From assembly GCA_036563245.1 (NCBI GenBank), contig DATCMU010000034.1:1-64000 (forward strand): a DNA stretch of 64,000 nt, written 5' to 3'. Shown one piece after another: positions 16,370 through 25,004 of this stretch. Position 1 is the stretch's first letter. Every line of letters begins with the position of its first letter. The DNA is from DATCMU01 sp036563245. Lineage in GTDB: Bacteria > Pseudomonadota > Alphaproteobacteria > Rhizobiales > Devosiaceae. The notes beneath the pieces were generated by a model. The model did no database searches, was not told the origin of the DNA, and was given only the letters and a program-made list of their open reading frames with translations. The translations under genes were made by a program, and so were the position numbers.

Positions 16370-16402
16370 CCGGTGCGGGCCGATCTGGCCCGTGCCGGTT
16401 CT
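16370..16402 (+). terminator. Terminator-like hairpin after the bicupin gene
   Basis: CCGGTGCGGGCC (16370-16381) pairs with GGCCCGTGCCGG (16387-16398) over 12 bp, including two G-U pairs, with loop GATCT, followed by the T-rich TTCTTCT. It may end or attenuate transcription before the hydrolase/RraA pair, which would then be expressed at a lower level or from its own promoter. Confidence 0.5.
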
Positions 16403-16446
16403 TCTGGCCGCCTCATCCAGCGAACGGCGGCGAAAAAAGGCTCGAG

Positions 16447-17139
16447 ATGACACCGCTTGTTCTTCTGCCCGGGATGATGTGCGACGCGAGGCTCTTTGCC
16501 CCGCAAGTCGCTGCGCTGGGCCGGCATAACCCGATCCATCTGGCTCCCGTCGCGTTCGGCGATACGATGGCGGATATCGCTTCGCAGGTGCTCGAACATG
16601 CGCCACCCCGCTTTGCACTGGCCGGCCTGTCGATGGGTGGCATAGTGGCGATGGAGGTCTACCGGCGGGCGCCCGGGCGCGTCGAGCGGATCGCGCTGCT
16701 CGATACCAATCCGATGGCGGAACTGCCGGAAGTCAGGGCGCGCCGCAGGCCGCAGATCGAAAAGGTCATGGCCGGCGGGCTTGCTGAAGTCATGCTGGAA
16801 CAGCATATCCCGAGGTACCTCGTCGAAGGCCCGAATGCCGCCGAAATCCGGGACCTTTGCCTTGAAATGGCCCTGGGCCTGGGTCCCGATGTGTTCGTGC
16901 GCCAGTCGATCGCGTTGCGCGACCGCCCCGACTATCAGGATGTGCTGCGCGATATCAGCGTTCCCGCGCTGGTTCTGTGCGGCCGGCATGAGAGACTGTG
17001 CCCCCTCGAGCGGCACGAACTCATGCATCGCCTGATCGCCGGGTCTCGACTTGCCATCGTCGAAGATGCCGCGCATCTGCCAACCCTTGAACAACCCCAC
17101 GCAACAACCGCCGAATTGGCCGCATGGCTGGAGCAATGA
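16447..17139 (+). CDS. Alpha/beta hydrolase
   Basis: A 230-residue alpha/beta hydrolase. The nucleophile elbow is GLSMGG (Ser62), the oxyanion region is LLPGMMCDARLF, and the catalytic His is probably His210 (DAAHLPTLEQP). The usual acid position reads CGRHERLCP, where Glu rather than Asp may serve. It resembles 3-oxoadipate enol-lactonase-type and homoserine-lactonase-like hydrolases, so hydrolysis of a lactone or ester intermediate is plausible. The start at 16447 is preferred to an upstream opening because homology begins with PLVLLPG. It overlaps the RraA gene by 4 bp. Confidence 0.87.
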   Translation: MTPLVLLPGMMCDARLFAPQVAALGRHNPIHLAPVAFGDTMADIASQVLEHAPPRFALAGLSMGGIVAMEVYRRAPGRVERIALLDTNPMAELPEVRARRRPQIEKVMAGGLAEVMLEQHIPRYLVEGPNAAEIRDLCLEMALGLGPDVFVRQSIALRDRPDYQDVLRDISVPALVLCGRHERLCPLERHELMHRLIAGSRLAIVEDAAHLPTLEQPHATTAELAAWLEQ

Positions 17140-17831
17140 TGGACGAAGCGCTTCTGCAACTTCTCAAATCGGTCGACACGCCGACCGTGTGCAACGCGAT
17201 CGAAGTGGCCCAGGGCCGTCGCGGTTTCGACCGCTTCACCCGGGTCGTGCCCGTGGCGACCGACAGCGCCGGCGGGGCCATGGTCGGGTTTGCGCGGACG
17301 GCGACAATTGCGGCGGCGGCCCCTGCCGCCGATCCGGTCGAACAGGTGCGTGCGCTGCGCATGGCCTACTACCGCTATGTGGCCGAAGCGCCGCAGCCGG
17401 CAGTGGTCGTCATCCAGGATATCGATCCGCAACCCGTCGGCGCCTATTGGGGTGAAATAAATGCCAATGTGCACAAAGGGTTCGGCATCAAGGGCGTATT
17501 GACCAATGGCCTTGTGCGCGACCTGGGCGACTTGCCGGACGACTTCCCCATTTTCGCGGGGGACATTGGCGTCAGTCACGGCTTCGTCCACGTCTGCGAC
17601 ATCGACGTGCCCGTCAAGGTCTTCGGCCTCGAAATGCGGCCAGGCGAACTCGTACATGCCGACCGGCATGGCGCACTCGTCGTGCCATCGGACGTGATCC
17701 CAGAGCTGGCCGATGCCATCGGGCGGCTGCACGAAAGCGAAGCAATTGTGCTTGACGCCGCGCGGGCGCCCGGTTTCGACTTTGCCCGCTTTGAAATTGC
17801 GTGGGCGGCCTTCGAGAGATCGCGCACCTGA
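17136..17831 (+). CDS. RraA-family (HMG/CHA aldolase-like) protein
   Basis: A 231-residue RraA-fold protein with the metal-dependent aldolase signature. It has a glycine-rich stretch (GEINANVHKGFGIKG), then NGLVRDLGD with Arg128, Asp129 and an acidic residue at 132, matching the R-D-x2-(E/D) pattern of 4-hydroxy-4-methyl-2-oxoglutarate/oxaloacetate-decarboxylase enzymes. This points to a retro-aldol or decarboxylating step that would release pyruvate, rather than to RNase E inhibition. Two adjacent ATGs (17136 and 17139) are possible starts; the first overlaps the hydrolase stop. It is the last gene of the locus. Confidence 0.85.
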   Translation: MMDEALLQLLKSVDTPTVCNAIEVAQGRRGFDRFTRVVPVATDSAGGAMVGFARTATIAAAAPAADPVEQVRALRMAYYRYVAEAPQPAVVVIQDIDPQPVGAYWGEINANVHKGFGIKGVLTNGLVRDLGDLPDDFPIFAGDIGVSHGFVHVCDIDVPVKVFGLEMRPGELVHADRHGALVVPSDVIPELADAIGRLHESEAIVLDAARAPGFDFARFEIAWAAFERSRT

Positions 17832-18339
17832 ACGGGTGGACCGTTCGACGTGCTCGTCCTTGTGCCGATTTCCAGCGGTTGCGCCGCGTTCCCCGGTTGA
17901 TGTCCGGTGGTGCATTTGCCCGGGGCGTGGTGCAATCCGCGACTGTCGATCGGGGCGTGATTGAGAATGCAAGCCATGGTTGTGTCACGTCCGCCTTGCG
18001 TGTGAAAGCAAGCATTCATGCTTCCAAGCTCTGGGTGACCGACATCTGCGATTTCGGGTCCGGCGACCTGAGTCTTCCCGTAACGCCACGATGACCGGGA
18101 TCCGCATCCCTCGTTCACCGGGATGACGTTTCAGGCCAGCTGTCGCCGGAAGTTCATTCGGACACCGGCCTGAATTGCACTTCTCGGCGCCGCATCAGGA
18201 CGAAACAGGTTGTTTGTCGGGGGCAAGGCGGACCTGCCGCCGAGATGCGCATTGCACAAGCATCCGGGCGCAAGCCAGAAAGAAGACGCTATCCATCAAC
18301 TCGTTGAAACAATGCGTCTTATCGTCAAATCCAGGGAAG
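17832..18339. other. Intergenic region without a recognisable gene
   Basis: These 508 bp separate the end of the catabolic locus from tRNA-Ala. I see no open frame with a ribosome binding site or family resemblance. Around 18090-18125 the unit ATCCCGGTGA/ATCCCGGTCA recurs in opposite surroundings and could fold into a small hairpin, possibly a decayed intergenic repeat or a terminator for the tRNA transcript. Nothing firmer can be said. Confidence 0.6.
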
Positions 18340-18415
<76 letters not shown>

Positions 18416-18534
18416 TTACCCTGGTCGCTGTCCGGCGGGCACTCCCCCCGGACGGCGGTGCAACCTAGTCAAGCCGCCCGCTTCGCGCAAGTGCCAATTT
18501 CGACCCTCGCGAAGATAGTGCGGCGGCTCCGCGA

Positions 18535-18918
18535 TCAGACGTCGTCTTCGTCTTCCTCGACATCGAATTCGATGTCGTCGTCATCCTCGTCGGTTTCAAG
18601 GAACACGTCGTCGTCGTCGCCGATATCCTCGACTTCCTCGACATCGTCCACTTCCGGGATATCGTCGTCGCCGCCCGCTTCCTCGGCATCGGCCTCTTCG
18701 AGCGACACGATCTCGGCGCCTGCCTCATCGGCGGCGGCCTCGACCTCGACTTCCTCGACCTCGGCCACTTTTTCCTCGTGGCGATGCGCAACGCGCTCAG
18801 CCGTCACCTGGAACGGCTTGCCGCAATGCGGGCACAGGATCGGATCGCGATTGAGGTCATAGAACTTGGTGCCGCAATAAAGGCACTGACGCTTGGTACC
18901 ACGGTCGAAACTGGCCAC
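18535..18918 (-). CDS. TIGR02300 family protein (zinc-ribbon, acidic tail)
   Basis: A 127-residue protein typical of the alphaproteobacterial TIGR02300 family. The N-terminus GTKRQCLYCGTKFYDLNRDP and ILCPHCGKPF form a four-Cys zinc ribbon, and the last two-thirds is strongly acidic (runs of Asp and Glu). Function is unknown; the ribbon-plus-acidic-tail layout suggests a nucleic-acid or RNA-polymerase-associated protein. The GTG at 18918 is chosen because AGAGGA lies 6 nt before it and homology starts at ASFDRGTKR. An in-frame ATG at 18942 would overlap that ribosome binding site. Confidence 0.85.
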   Translation of the reverse strand: MASFDRGTKRQCLYCGTKFYDLNRDPILCPHCGKPFQVTAERVAHRHEEKVAEVEEVEVEAAADEAGAEIVSLEEADAEEAGGDDDIPEVDDVEEVEDIGDDDDVFLETDEDDDDIEFDVEEDEDDV

Positions 18919-19253
18919 GGTCGGTCCTCTTTCAAAGCTCATCCGGAGCGCCCGTTGCCGCTTCAAGACAAGGCGCGGCAGGCCCGGCGTTCCGCCTGTT
19001 GGTGATCGCGCCGCCACCGATCCGGGCGGTGGCCGCGCCGGCGCAATGGGCGCCTCGCCACACCCCCCTGACAGCGGGTCCGGCTTCGTCGCCCCCCGTT
19101 AAGGAGAAAGACCGGGCCTGTCAAATCGAAAATTCGCCCGTCCCGCCCCGGATCGCGGCACCTGCGTGCCGGGCGGGTGCTGGCCCCGCTCAAGCCTTCG
19201 TGCTAAGGGCACCCTCGCTTGATTTTGTTCCCTTTGCTGGCACGGCGTAGCGA
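18919..19253. other. Divergent intergenic region (TIGR02300 / aroA)
   Basis: These 335 bp must hold the promoters of the leftward TIGR02300 gene and the rightward aroA-cmk-rpsA genes. A strong hairpin, GCGCCGCCACCG (19008-19019) with CGGTGGCCGCGC (19027-19038), one mismatch, lies in the middle without a U-run. No convincing -35/-10 pair or riboswitch fold was found by eye. Confidence 0.5.
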
Positions 19254-20606
19254 ATGTCCCACACCCCTTTCAATCCCCGTCCGATGCGGACCTCGCGGTC
19301 CCCCTCCCTCGTTGGCCGCCTGCGGGTGCCCGGCGACAAGTCGATCTCGCATCGCGCGCTCATGTTCGGCGCCATGTCGCTGGGAGAAACCGTCATCGAG
19401 GGCCTGCTCGAGGGCGAGGACGTGCTGGCGACGGGCCGCGCCATGCAGGCTTTGGGCGCCAGGGTCGAAAAGCGCGACGGCAAATGGCACGTCGATGGCC
19501 TGGGGGTCGGCGGTTTCCTCGAACCGCGCGAGGCGCTCGATTTCGGCAATGCCGGCACGGGCGTCCGCCTGGCCATGGGGCTGGTGGGAACATACGGCTT
19601 CGTCACCCGGTTCGTGGGCGACGCATCGCTTTCGGCGCGGCCGATGGGACGGGTGCTCGATCCATTGCGCAGCATTGGTGTGGAGGTGGTCGAGCATCAT
19701 GACAACCGACTGCCCATCGCCTTGCGCGGACCGCGCACGCCCGTGCCGATCTCCTACACCGTTCCCATGGCGTCCGCCCAGGTCAAGTCCTGCGTGCTGC
19801 TGGCCGGCCTGGTGATTCCGGGCACCACGACCGTGATCGAGCCGGTGATGACCCGCGACCACACCGAGAAGATGCTCAGAGGGTTCGGCGCCCGGATCGA
19901 TGTCGAGACGATGGCCGGCGGCGGCCGTCGCATCGAGGTTGCCGGCCTGCCCGATCTGAGGGGGCAGCAGGTTGTCGTCCCTGGCGATCCCAGCTCGGCG
20001 GCCTTCCCCATCGTGGCCGGCCTGATCGTCCCGGGTTCGGACCTGGTGGTGGAGAACGTCCTCATGAACCCCACCCGCACCGGCCTTATCGACACGCTGG
20101 TCGAAATGGGCGCGGACATCGCGCTCGAGAATCCCCGCCAGTCCGGCGGCGAGGATATTGCGGATGTGCATGTCCGTCATTCCCGGCTCAGGGGCATCTC
20201 GGTCCCCGAGGAGCGGGCGCCCTCCATGATCGACGAGTACCCTGTGCTTGCCGTTGCCGCCGCTTTCGCCGAAGGCGAAACCCACATGCGCGGCATTTCC
20301 GAATTGCGGGTGAAGGAAAGCGATCGCCTTGCCGCGGTGGCGCGCGGCCTTGCCGCAAACGGGGTCACCTGCACCGAAGGCGCCGACTTCCTGATCGTGC
20401 GCGGCGGGGCGAAGCATATCGGCGGGGGAACGGTCGAAACCCACCTCGATCACCGTATCGCCATGAGCTTTTTGGTCATGGGCATGGCGGCGGATCGCGC
20501 GGTCGCCGTGGACGACGCCACCATGATCGCCACGAGCTTTCCCAGTTTCGAACGCGATTTCGCGGCGCTTGGCGCCACCTTCGAGAACGGGGGGCGTGCG
20601 GCATGA
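19254..20606 (+). CDS. aroA: 3-phosphoshikimate 1-carboxyvinyltransferase (EPSP synthase, class II)
   Basis: A 450-residue EPSP synthase that transfers enolpyruvate from PEP to shikimate-3-phosphate in the shikimate pathway. The blocks VPGDKSISHRALMFG, LLEGEDVLATGRAMQALGA, ASLSARPMGRVLDPLR and LRVKESDRL match the class II (Agrobacterium CP4-like) group. In the PEP-site loop LDFGNAGTG, Gly101 stands where CP4 has the Ala100 that confers glyphosate insensitivity. It overlaps cmk by 4 bp (ATGA), the usual arrangement in Alphaproteobacteria. Confidence 0.96.
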   Translation: MSHTPFNPRPMRTSRSPSLVGRLRVPGDKSISHRALMFGAMSLGETVIEGLLEGEDVLATGRAMQALGARVEKRDGKWHVDGLGVGGFLEPREALDFGNAGTGVRLAMGLVGTYGFVTRFVGDASLSARPMGRVLDPLRSIGVEVVEHHDNRLPIALRGPRTPVPISYTVPMASAQVKSCVLLAGLVIPGTTTVIEPVMTRDHTEKMLRGFGARIDVETMAGGGRRIEVAGLPDLRGQQVVVPGDPSSAAFPIVAGLIVPGSDLVVENVLMNPTRTGLIDTLVEMGADIALENPRQSGGEDIADVHVRHSRLRGISVPEERAPSMIDEYPVLAVAAAFAEGETHMRGISELRVKESDRLAAVARGLAANGVTCTEGADFLIVRGGAKHIGGGTVETHLDHRIAMSFLVMGMAADRAVAVDDATMIATSFPSFERDFAALGATFENGGRAA

Positions 20607-21253
20607 TCATCGCGGTCGACGGACCCGCCGCGTCTGGCAAGGGTACGATCGCTGCGGGCCTTGCCGCCCACTATGGATTGCCGCATCTGGATACCGGCCT
20701 GCTCTATCGCGCGGTGGGCAAGGCGGTCGCCGGCCACGAGGACGACAGGAACTTCGAGCAATTGGCCATCGTGGCGGCGCGTGCCCTCGATCCGGCGAGA
20801 CTCGATCCGCAGGCGCTCGGCACCGCCGAAATCGCCTCTCTGGCGTCGAAGGTCGCCGTGTTCGACGGTGTGCGCGCGGCCCTGTTCGCCGCACAGCGAG
20901 ATTTTGCCCTTCAGTCCGGCGGCGCGGTGCTCGATGGCCGGGATATCGGCACCCGCATTTGTCCGGAGGCCGACGTCAAGCTGTTCATGTCCGCCGATTC
21001 CGCCGCCCGCGTCGAACGCCGTGCGCGCCAGTTCGAGGCGCGCGGCATTGCGGTCGACCGTGCGGCCCTCGCCCGTGACATCGCCGAGCGCGATGCGCGC
21101 GACAGCGCGGCCCCGCATGGCGGATTCCGCCCGGCCAGCGACGCCCACTTGCTCGATACGACCGATTTGGATATAGAAGCGGCACTCCGCGCAGCCGTCA
21201 CGATCGTCGACGGTGTCATGGCGCGCAAGGCCGGACGTCCGGCGCAATCCTGA
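20603..21253 (+). CDS. cmk: (d)CMP kinase
   Basis: A 216-residue cytidylate kinase that phosphorylates CMP/dCMP to the diphosphate with ATP. The N-terminal P-loop GPAASGKGT, LDTGLLYRAVG and the NMP-binding region RDIGTRICPEADVKLF are all present. The C-terminal lid contains REIAERDARDSA-type residues and the ends are normal. It overlaps aroA and precedes rpsA by 277 bp, the conserved alphaproteobacterial order. Confidence 0.95.
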   Translation: MIIAVDGPAASGKGTIAAGLAAHYGLPHLDTGLLYRAVGKAVAGHEDDRNFEQLAIVAARALDPARLDPQALGTAEIASLASKVAVFDGVRAALFAAQRDFALQSGGAVLDGRDIGTRICPEADVKLFMSADSAARVERRARQFEARGIAVDRAALARDIAERDARDSAAPHGGFRPASDAHLLDTTDLDIEAALRAAVTIVDGVMARKAGRPAQS

Positions 21254-21530
21254 AACGGCCCCGCGGGGCAAGGGTGCGCGCACAGGACTGGTCCGAAATC
21301 CAACCTTGCGGCCCTGGGCACCTCGCGCAATCGTTCCCGGGGTAGAACGCTGGCGCCACCAGGGCGCTGCCGGGCGGCATCTGGCGGACAGACTCAACGG
21401 ACATTCGTATTCCGGGAACCGGTCTCGCACCGGATTCCGCGCCATTGCACGATTGGCGGGAAGACCGGCCCCGGATCGAAATCCGCATTTCAACCCAAAG
21501 CACGTCCGGTGCATCCGACATGGAGTTTTG

Positions 21531-23222
21531 ATGGCACAGCAAACTGTGATGAATGAAGATTTCGAAGCCCTGCTGATGGAGAGCTTCGTGGACAACGAGC
21601 CGCTGGAAGGCGCCGTTGTCAAAGGCAGGATCGTGGCGATCGAAAAGGATCTCGCCATTATCGACGTCGGCCTGAAGACCGAAGGCCGCGTGCCGCTCAA
21701 GGAATTTGGCGCCGCCGGCCGTGACGGCACCCTGGGAGTGGGCTCCGAGGTCGAGGTTTATGTCGACCGGGTCGAGAACGCCATGGGCGAAGCCGTGCTG
21801 TCACGCGAGAAGGCGCGCCGCGAGGAGAGCTGGGTCCGCCTCGAGGCCCTGCACGAGAAGAACGAGAAGGTCGAAGGCGTCATCTTCAACCAGGTCAAGG
21901 GCGGCTTCACCGTCGATCTGGACGGTGCGATCGCCTTCCTGCCGCGCAGCCAGGTCGATATCCGGCCGATCCGCGATATCGGGCCGCTGATGAATGTTCC
22001 GCAGCCCTTCCAGATCCTCAAGATGGACAAGCGCCGCGGCAATATCGTGGTGTCGCGTCGCGCCATTCTCGAAGAGAGCCGGGCCGAGCAGCGTTCCGAG
22101 ATCGTCAACCAGCTCGAAGAGGGCCAGGTTGTCGAAGGCGTGGTCAAGAACATCACCGATTACGGCGCGTTCGTTGATCTGGGCGGTATCGACGGCCTGC
22201 TGCACGTCACCGACATCGCATGGCGGCGCGTCAATCATCCCACCGAGGTTCTGTCGATCGGCGAGACCATCAAGGTCCAGATCATCCGCATCAACCACGA
22301 GAGCCATCGCATCTCGCTGGGCATGAAGCAGCTTCTGGCCGATCCGTGGGAAGGCATCGAGGCCAAGTATCCGGTGGGCGCCAGGTTCACCGGCCGCGTC
22401 ACCAACATCACCGATTACGGCGCCTTCGTGGAGCTGGAGCCGGGGATCGAGGGCCTGATCCACGTCTCGGAGATGAGCTGGACCAAGAAGAACGTGCATC
22501 CGGGCAAGATCGTTTCGACTTCGCAGGAAGTCGAGGTGATGATCCTCGAGGTCGATCCGGACAAGCGCCGCATCTCGCTCGGGCTCAAGCAGTGCCTGGC
22601 CAATCCCTGGGAAACCTTCGCCGACAAGTATCCTGTTGGCGCGGTCATCGAGGGCGAGGTCAAGAACAAGACCGAGTTCGGCCTGTTCATCGGCCTGGAC
22701 GGCGACGTGGACGGCATGGTCCACCTCTCCGATCTCGACTGGTCCAAGCCTGGCGAGGAAGCGCTTGAGGAATACAACCGCGGCGACATGGTCAAGGCCA
22801 AGGTCCTTGACGTCGACGTGGACAAGGAGCGCATTTCGCTCGGCATCAAGCAGCTCTCCACCGACAGCTTCGCCGAAGCCGGCGATGCCATCCGCAAGGG
22901 CGCCGTGGTGACCTGCACGGTGACCGCGGTCAACGATGGCGGCATCGAGGTGACGGTTGCCGACAGCGACATGACCGCCTTCATCCGCCGCGCCGACCTC
23001 AGCCGCGACCGGGCCGATCAGCGCCCCGAGCGGTTTGCGGTGGGCGACAAGGTGGACGCGCGCGTCACCCAGTTCGATCGCAAGACCCATCGCATCGGTC
23101 TGTCGATCAAGGCGCTGGAAATCGCCGAGGAAAAGGAAGCCGTGGCACAGTACGGGTCTTCGGATTCTGGGGCTTCGCTCGGCGACATCCTGGGCGCGGC
23201 TCTCAAGGGCCAGAAGGACTGA
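21531..23222 (+). CDS. rpsA: 30S ribosomal protein S1
   Basis: A 563-residue S1 with six OB-fold S1 domains. The first starts at about residue 28 with VVKGRIVAIEKDLAIIDVG; domains 3-5 carry the repeated ITDYGAFVDL / ISLGMKQ pattern, and a sixth degenerate domain ends near residue 530. It binds mRNA at the 30S platform and helps initiation on structured or weak ribosome binding sites. The start at 21531 follows a TGGAG site and is preferred to the longer upstream frame, whose translation has no S1 similarity. Confidence 0.97.
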   Translation: MAQQTVMNEDFEALLMESFVDNEPLEGAVVKGRIVAIEKDLAIIDVGLKTEGRVPLKEFGAAGRDGTLGVGSEVEVYVDRVENAMGEAVLSREKARREESWVRLEALHEKNEKVEGVIFNQVKGGFTVDLDGAIAFLPRSQVDIRPIRDIGPLMNVPQPFQILKMDKRRGNIVVSRRAILEESRAEQRSEIVNQLEEGQVVEGVVKNITDYGAFVDLGGIDGLLHVTDIAWRRVNHPTEVLSIGETIKVQIIRINHESHRISLGMKQLLADPWEGIEAKYPVGARFTGRVTNITDYGAFVELEPGIEGLIHVSEMSWTKKNVHPGKIVSTSQEVEVMILEVDPDKRRISLGLKQCLANPWETFADKYPVGAVIEGEVKNKTEFGLFIGLDGDVDGMVHLSDLDWSKPGEEALEEYNRGDMVKAKVLDVDVDKERISLGIKQLSTDSFAEAGDAIRKGAVVTCTVTAVNDGGIEVTVADSDMTAFIRRADLSRDRADQRPERFAVGDKVDARVTQFDRKTHRIGLSIKALEIAEEKEAVAQYGSSDSGASLGDILGAALKGQKD

Positions 23223-23288
23223 TCGTTTGCACACGCGCCGGTGGGGGAGGGCAGGTCCCTCGTCCGCCGGGTGCGCTTCTGAATGAAC

Positions 23289-23320
23289 GGTCCGCGCGGC
23301 GCGATCGCGTCGCGCGGACC
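23289..23320 (+). terminator. GC-rich terminator-like hairpin after rpsA
   Basis: GGTCCGCGCG (23289-23298) pairs perfectly with CGCGCGGACC (23311-23320) around a 12-nt loop, 67 bp after the rpsA stop. No U-run follows, so it may act with Rho or protect the message 3' end rather than terminate on its own. Confidence 0.45.
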
Positions 23321-23412
23321 GCCCCGCCTGGAGGGGTCTGCCTTCGCGCGCAAGGGGGCGTGGCGGCGACGGGCGCCTCGTTCCGCGCGGATCCCGCAAG
23401 TGGAGCCGGGCC

Positions 23413-23931
23413 ATGAGACATGCCGAAATCGGCTGGCGGGCGATGACCGCCTTCGACTTCTCCGCAGTGAACGCGATCGCCGCCGAGATCCATCCCGGGC
23501 TTTTCGAGAGCCCGGAGGTTCTGGCCGAAAAACAGCAGCTCTACCGCAACGGCGCCCATGTGCTCGAAATCGGCACGAGGACGGTGGGCTATGTGCTCAG
23601 CCATCCCTGGCGCCGCCGCGATCCGCCCCCGCTCGATAGCAGGCTGGGCGCGCTCCCGGCCGAACCGGATACCTACTATATCCACGATCTCGCCCTGCTG
23701 CCCGTCGCCCGCCGGGTCGGCGCGGCGCGCGATATCGTCTCCACCCTTGCCACGCATGCCGGAGCGATGGGCTTTGCCACCATGTCGCTGGTCGCGGTGG
23801 GCAATTCGCGCGCCTTCTGGGAACGTCAGGGCTTTCATGCCGTCGACGCGCCCGAACTGCATGGGAAACTTCGCCATTACGGTTCGGGGGCGGTCTACAT
23901 GGAACGCGATCTGCGCGCGCCGGGTGCCTGA
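23413..23931 (+). CDS. GNAT family N-acetyltransferase
   Basis: A 172-residue acetyltransferase of the GCN5 superfamily. The central beta strand YYIHDLALLP is followed by the acetyl-CoA pyrophosphate loop RRVGAA (variant of Q/RxxGxG/A), then MSLVAVGNSRAFWERQGFH, the standard GNAT strand 5/helix 4 block. The acceptor is unknown. It stands alone between rpsA and sppA with GGAG before the ATG at 23413. Substrates in the family range from aminoglycosides to protein N-termini, and nothing narrows this one. Confidence 0.87.
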   Translation: MRHAEIGWRAMTAFDFSAVNAIAAEIHPGLFESPEVLAEKQQLYRNGAHVLEIGTRTVGYVLSHPWRRRDPPPLDSRLGALPAEPDTYYIHDLALLPVARRVGAARDIVSTLATHAGAMGFATMSLVAVGNSRAFWERQGFHAVDAPELHGKLRHYGSGAVYMERDLRAPGA

Positions 23932-24005
23932 AGCGCGGCTTGCAATCTCGGTGAGGTGCCGTTACGCCTGACCGGTCCTCAATCAACAGGGCCAGGGCCG
24001 CGACG

Positions 24006-24959
24006 ATGACCACCCCCTTGCAAGACGATCCCGTCCATCGCATTCCCGCGACAGGCCGGCTGCGCGCGTCCCGCCGCCGCTGGCGGCTGGCAACCTTCGC
24101 GGCGCTCGCGATCGCGGTTGTCGCGGTGGGCGTGCGGTCCGCGCCCCAGTTCCAGGCCCATGGCGGCCAGCACATCGCGCGTATCCAGGTGGAAGGCACC
24201 ATCGGGCACGATGCGGCACGCCTCGCGGTCCTGCGCGACCTCGAGGACGACGATACGGTGCCCGCGGTTGTCCTGTCGATCAATTCGCCTGGCGGTACCA
24301 CCGCCGGCGGCGAGGAACTCTACGATGCCATCGCCCGCCTGCGCGAAAAGAAGCCCGTGGTCGCCGTGATCAATGAACTCGGCGCCTCGGCGGCATACAT
24401 GACCGCCATCTCCGCCGATCGCATCCTGGCGCGGCAAACCTCTCTGGTCGGATCCATTGGCGTGCTGATCCAGCACATGAATGCCGGCAAGCTGCTCGAC
24501 ACCATCGGCGTCAATCTCGACAAGGTCGCCTCCGGGCCGCTCAAGGCTGAACCCGATATCACCGGGCCGATCAAGCCCGAGGTGCGCGCCAGCCTCGAGG
24601 CGTTGATCAAGGACAGCTACGACGTCTTCGTGGGCATGGTGTCCGAGCGGCGCGGCCTGACCCGGGAAAAGACCCTGTCGCTTGCCGACGGGCGCATTCT
24701 GAGCGGCCGGCAGGCCCTCGATGCGGGTTTGATCGACCAGTATGGCGGCGAACGCGAGGCCGTGGCCTGGCTGGAGGCGTCCAAGGGCGTCGCGGCGGAC
24801 CTGCCGGTCGTCACCGTCTACCCCAGGCCGCAGAACGAACTAACCGGGCTGATGCGCTTGGTGGGCAGCGGCGCGAAAGCCATTCTGGGTCTGGGCGCTG
24901 GCGACCCGATGGCGCTTGACGGGCTTGTCTCGCTTTGGCAGTTTGAACCGGCATCCTGA
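24006..24959 (+). CDS. sppA: Signal peptide peptidase SppA (S49 family)
   Basis: A 317-residue S49 serine protease with an N-terminal membrane anchor (about residues 22-40) and a periplasmic catalytic domain. This is the short single-domain form, which digests cleaved signal peptides. VVLSINSPGGTTAGGEELYDAI is the oxyanion region, NELGASAAYMTA holds the catalytic Ser, and the Lys partner lies in a later segment. It precedes ihfB by 45 bp, as in many Rhizobiales, and is probably co-transcribed with it. Confidence 0.93.
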   Translation: MTTPLQDDPVHRIPATGRLRASRRRWRLATFAALAIAVVAVGVRSAPQFQAHGGQHIARIQVEGTIGHDAARLAVLRDLEDDDTVPAVVLSINSPGGTTAGGEELYDAIARLREKKPVVAVINELGASAAYMTAISADRILARQTSLVGSIGVLIQHMNAGKLLDTIGVNLDKVASGPLKAEPDITGPIKPEVRASLEALIKDSYDVFVGMVSERRGLTREKTLSLADGRILSGRQALDAGLIDQYGGEREAVAWLEASKGVAADLPVVTVYPRPQNELTGLMRLVGSGAKAILGLGAGDPMALDGLVSLWQFEPAS

Positions 24960-25004
24960 AACTTCGGTCCAAAGGCCGGAGACCACCGCCCGGAGGGCGA
25001 CGCG

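Noticed and set aside
17136..17831. RraA as an RNase E inhibitor
   Set aside because: The R-D-x2-D aldolase motif and the catabolic operon favour a metabolic lyase.
17832..18339. Short open frames of 60-100 codons after the RraA gene
   Set aside because: They lack ribosome binding sites, overlap each other on both strands and match no family I know.
21213..21530. An N-terminal extension of ribosomal protein S1
   Set aside because: The extension has no S1 similarity, whereas ATG at 21531 has a good ribosome binding site and gives the normal N-terminus.
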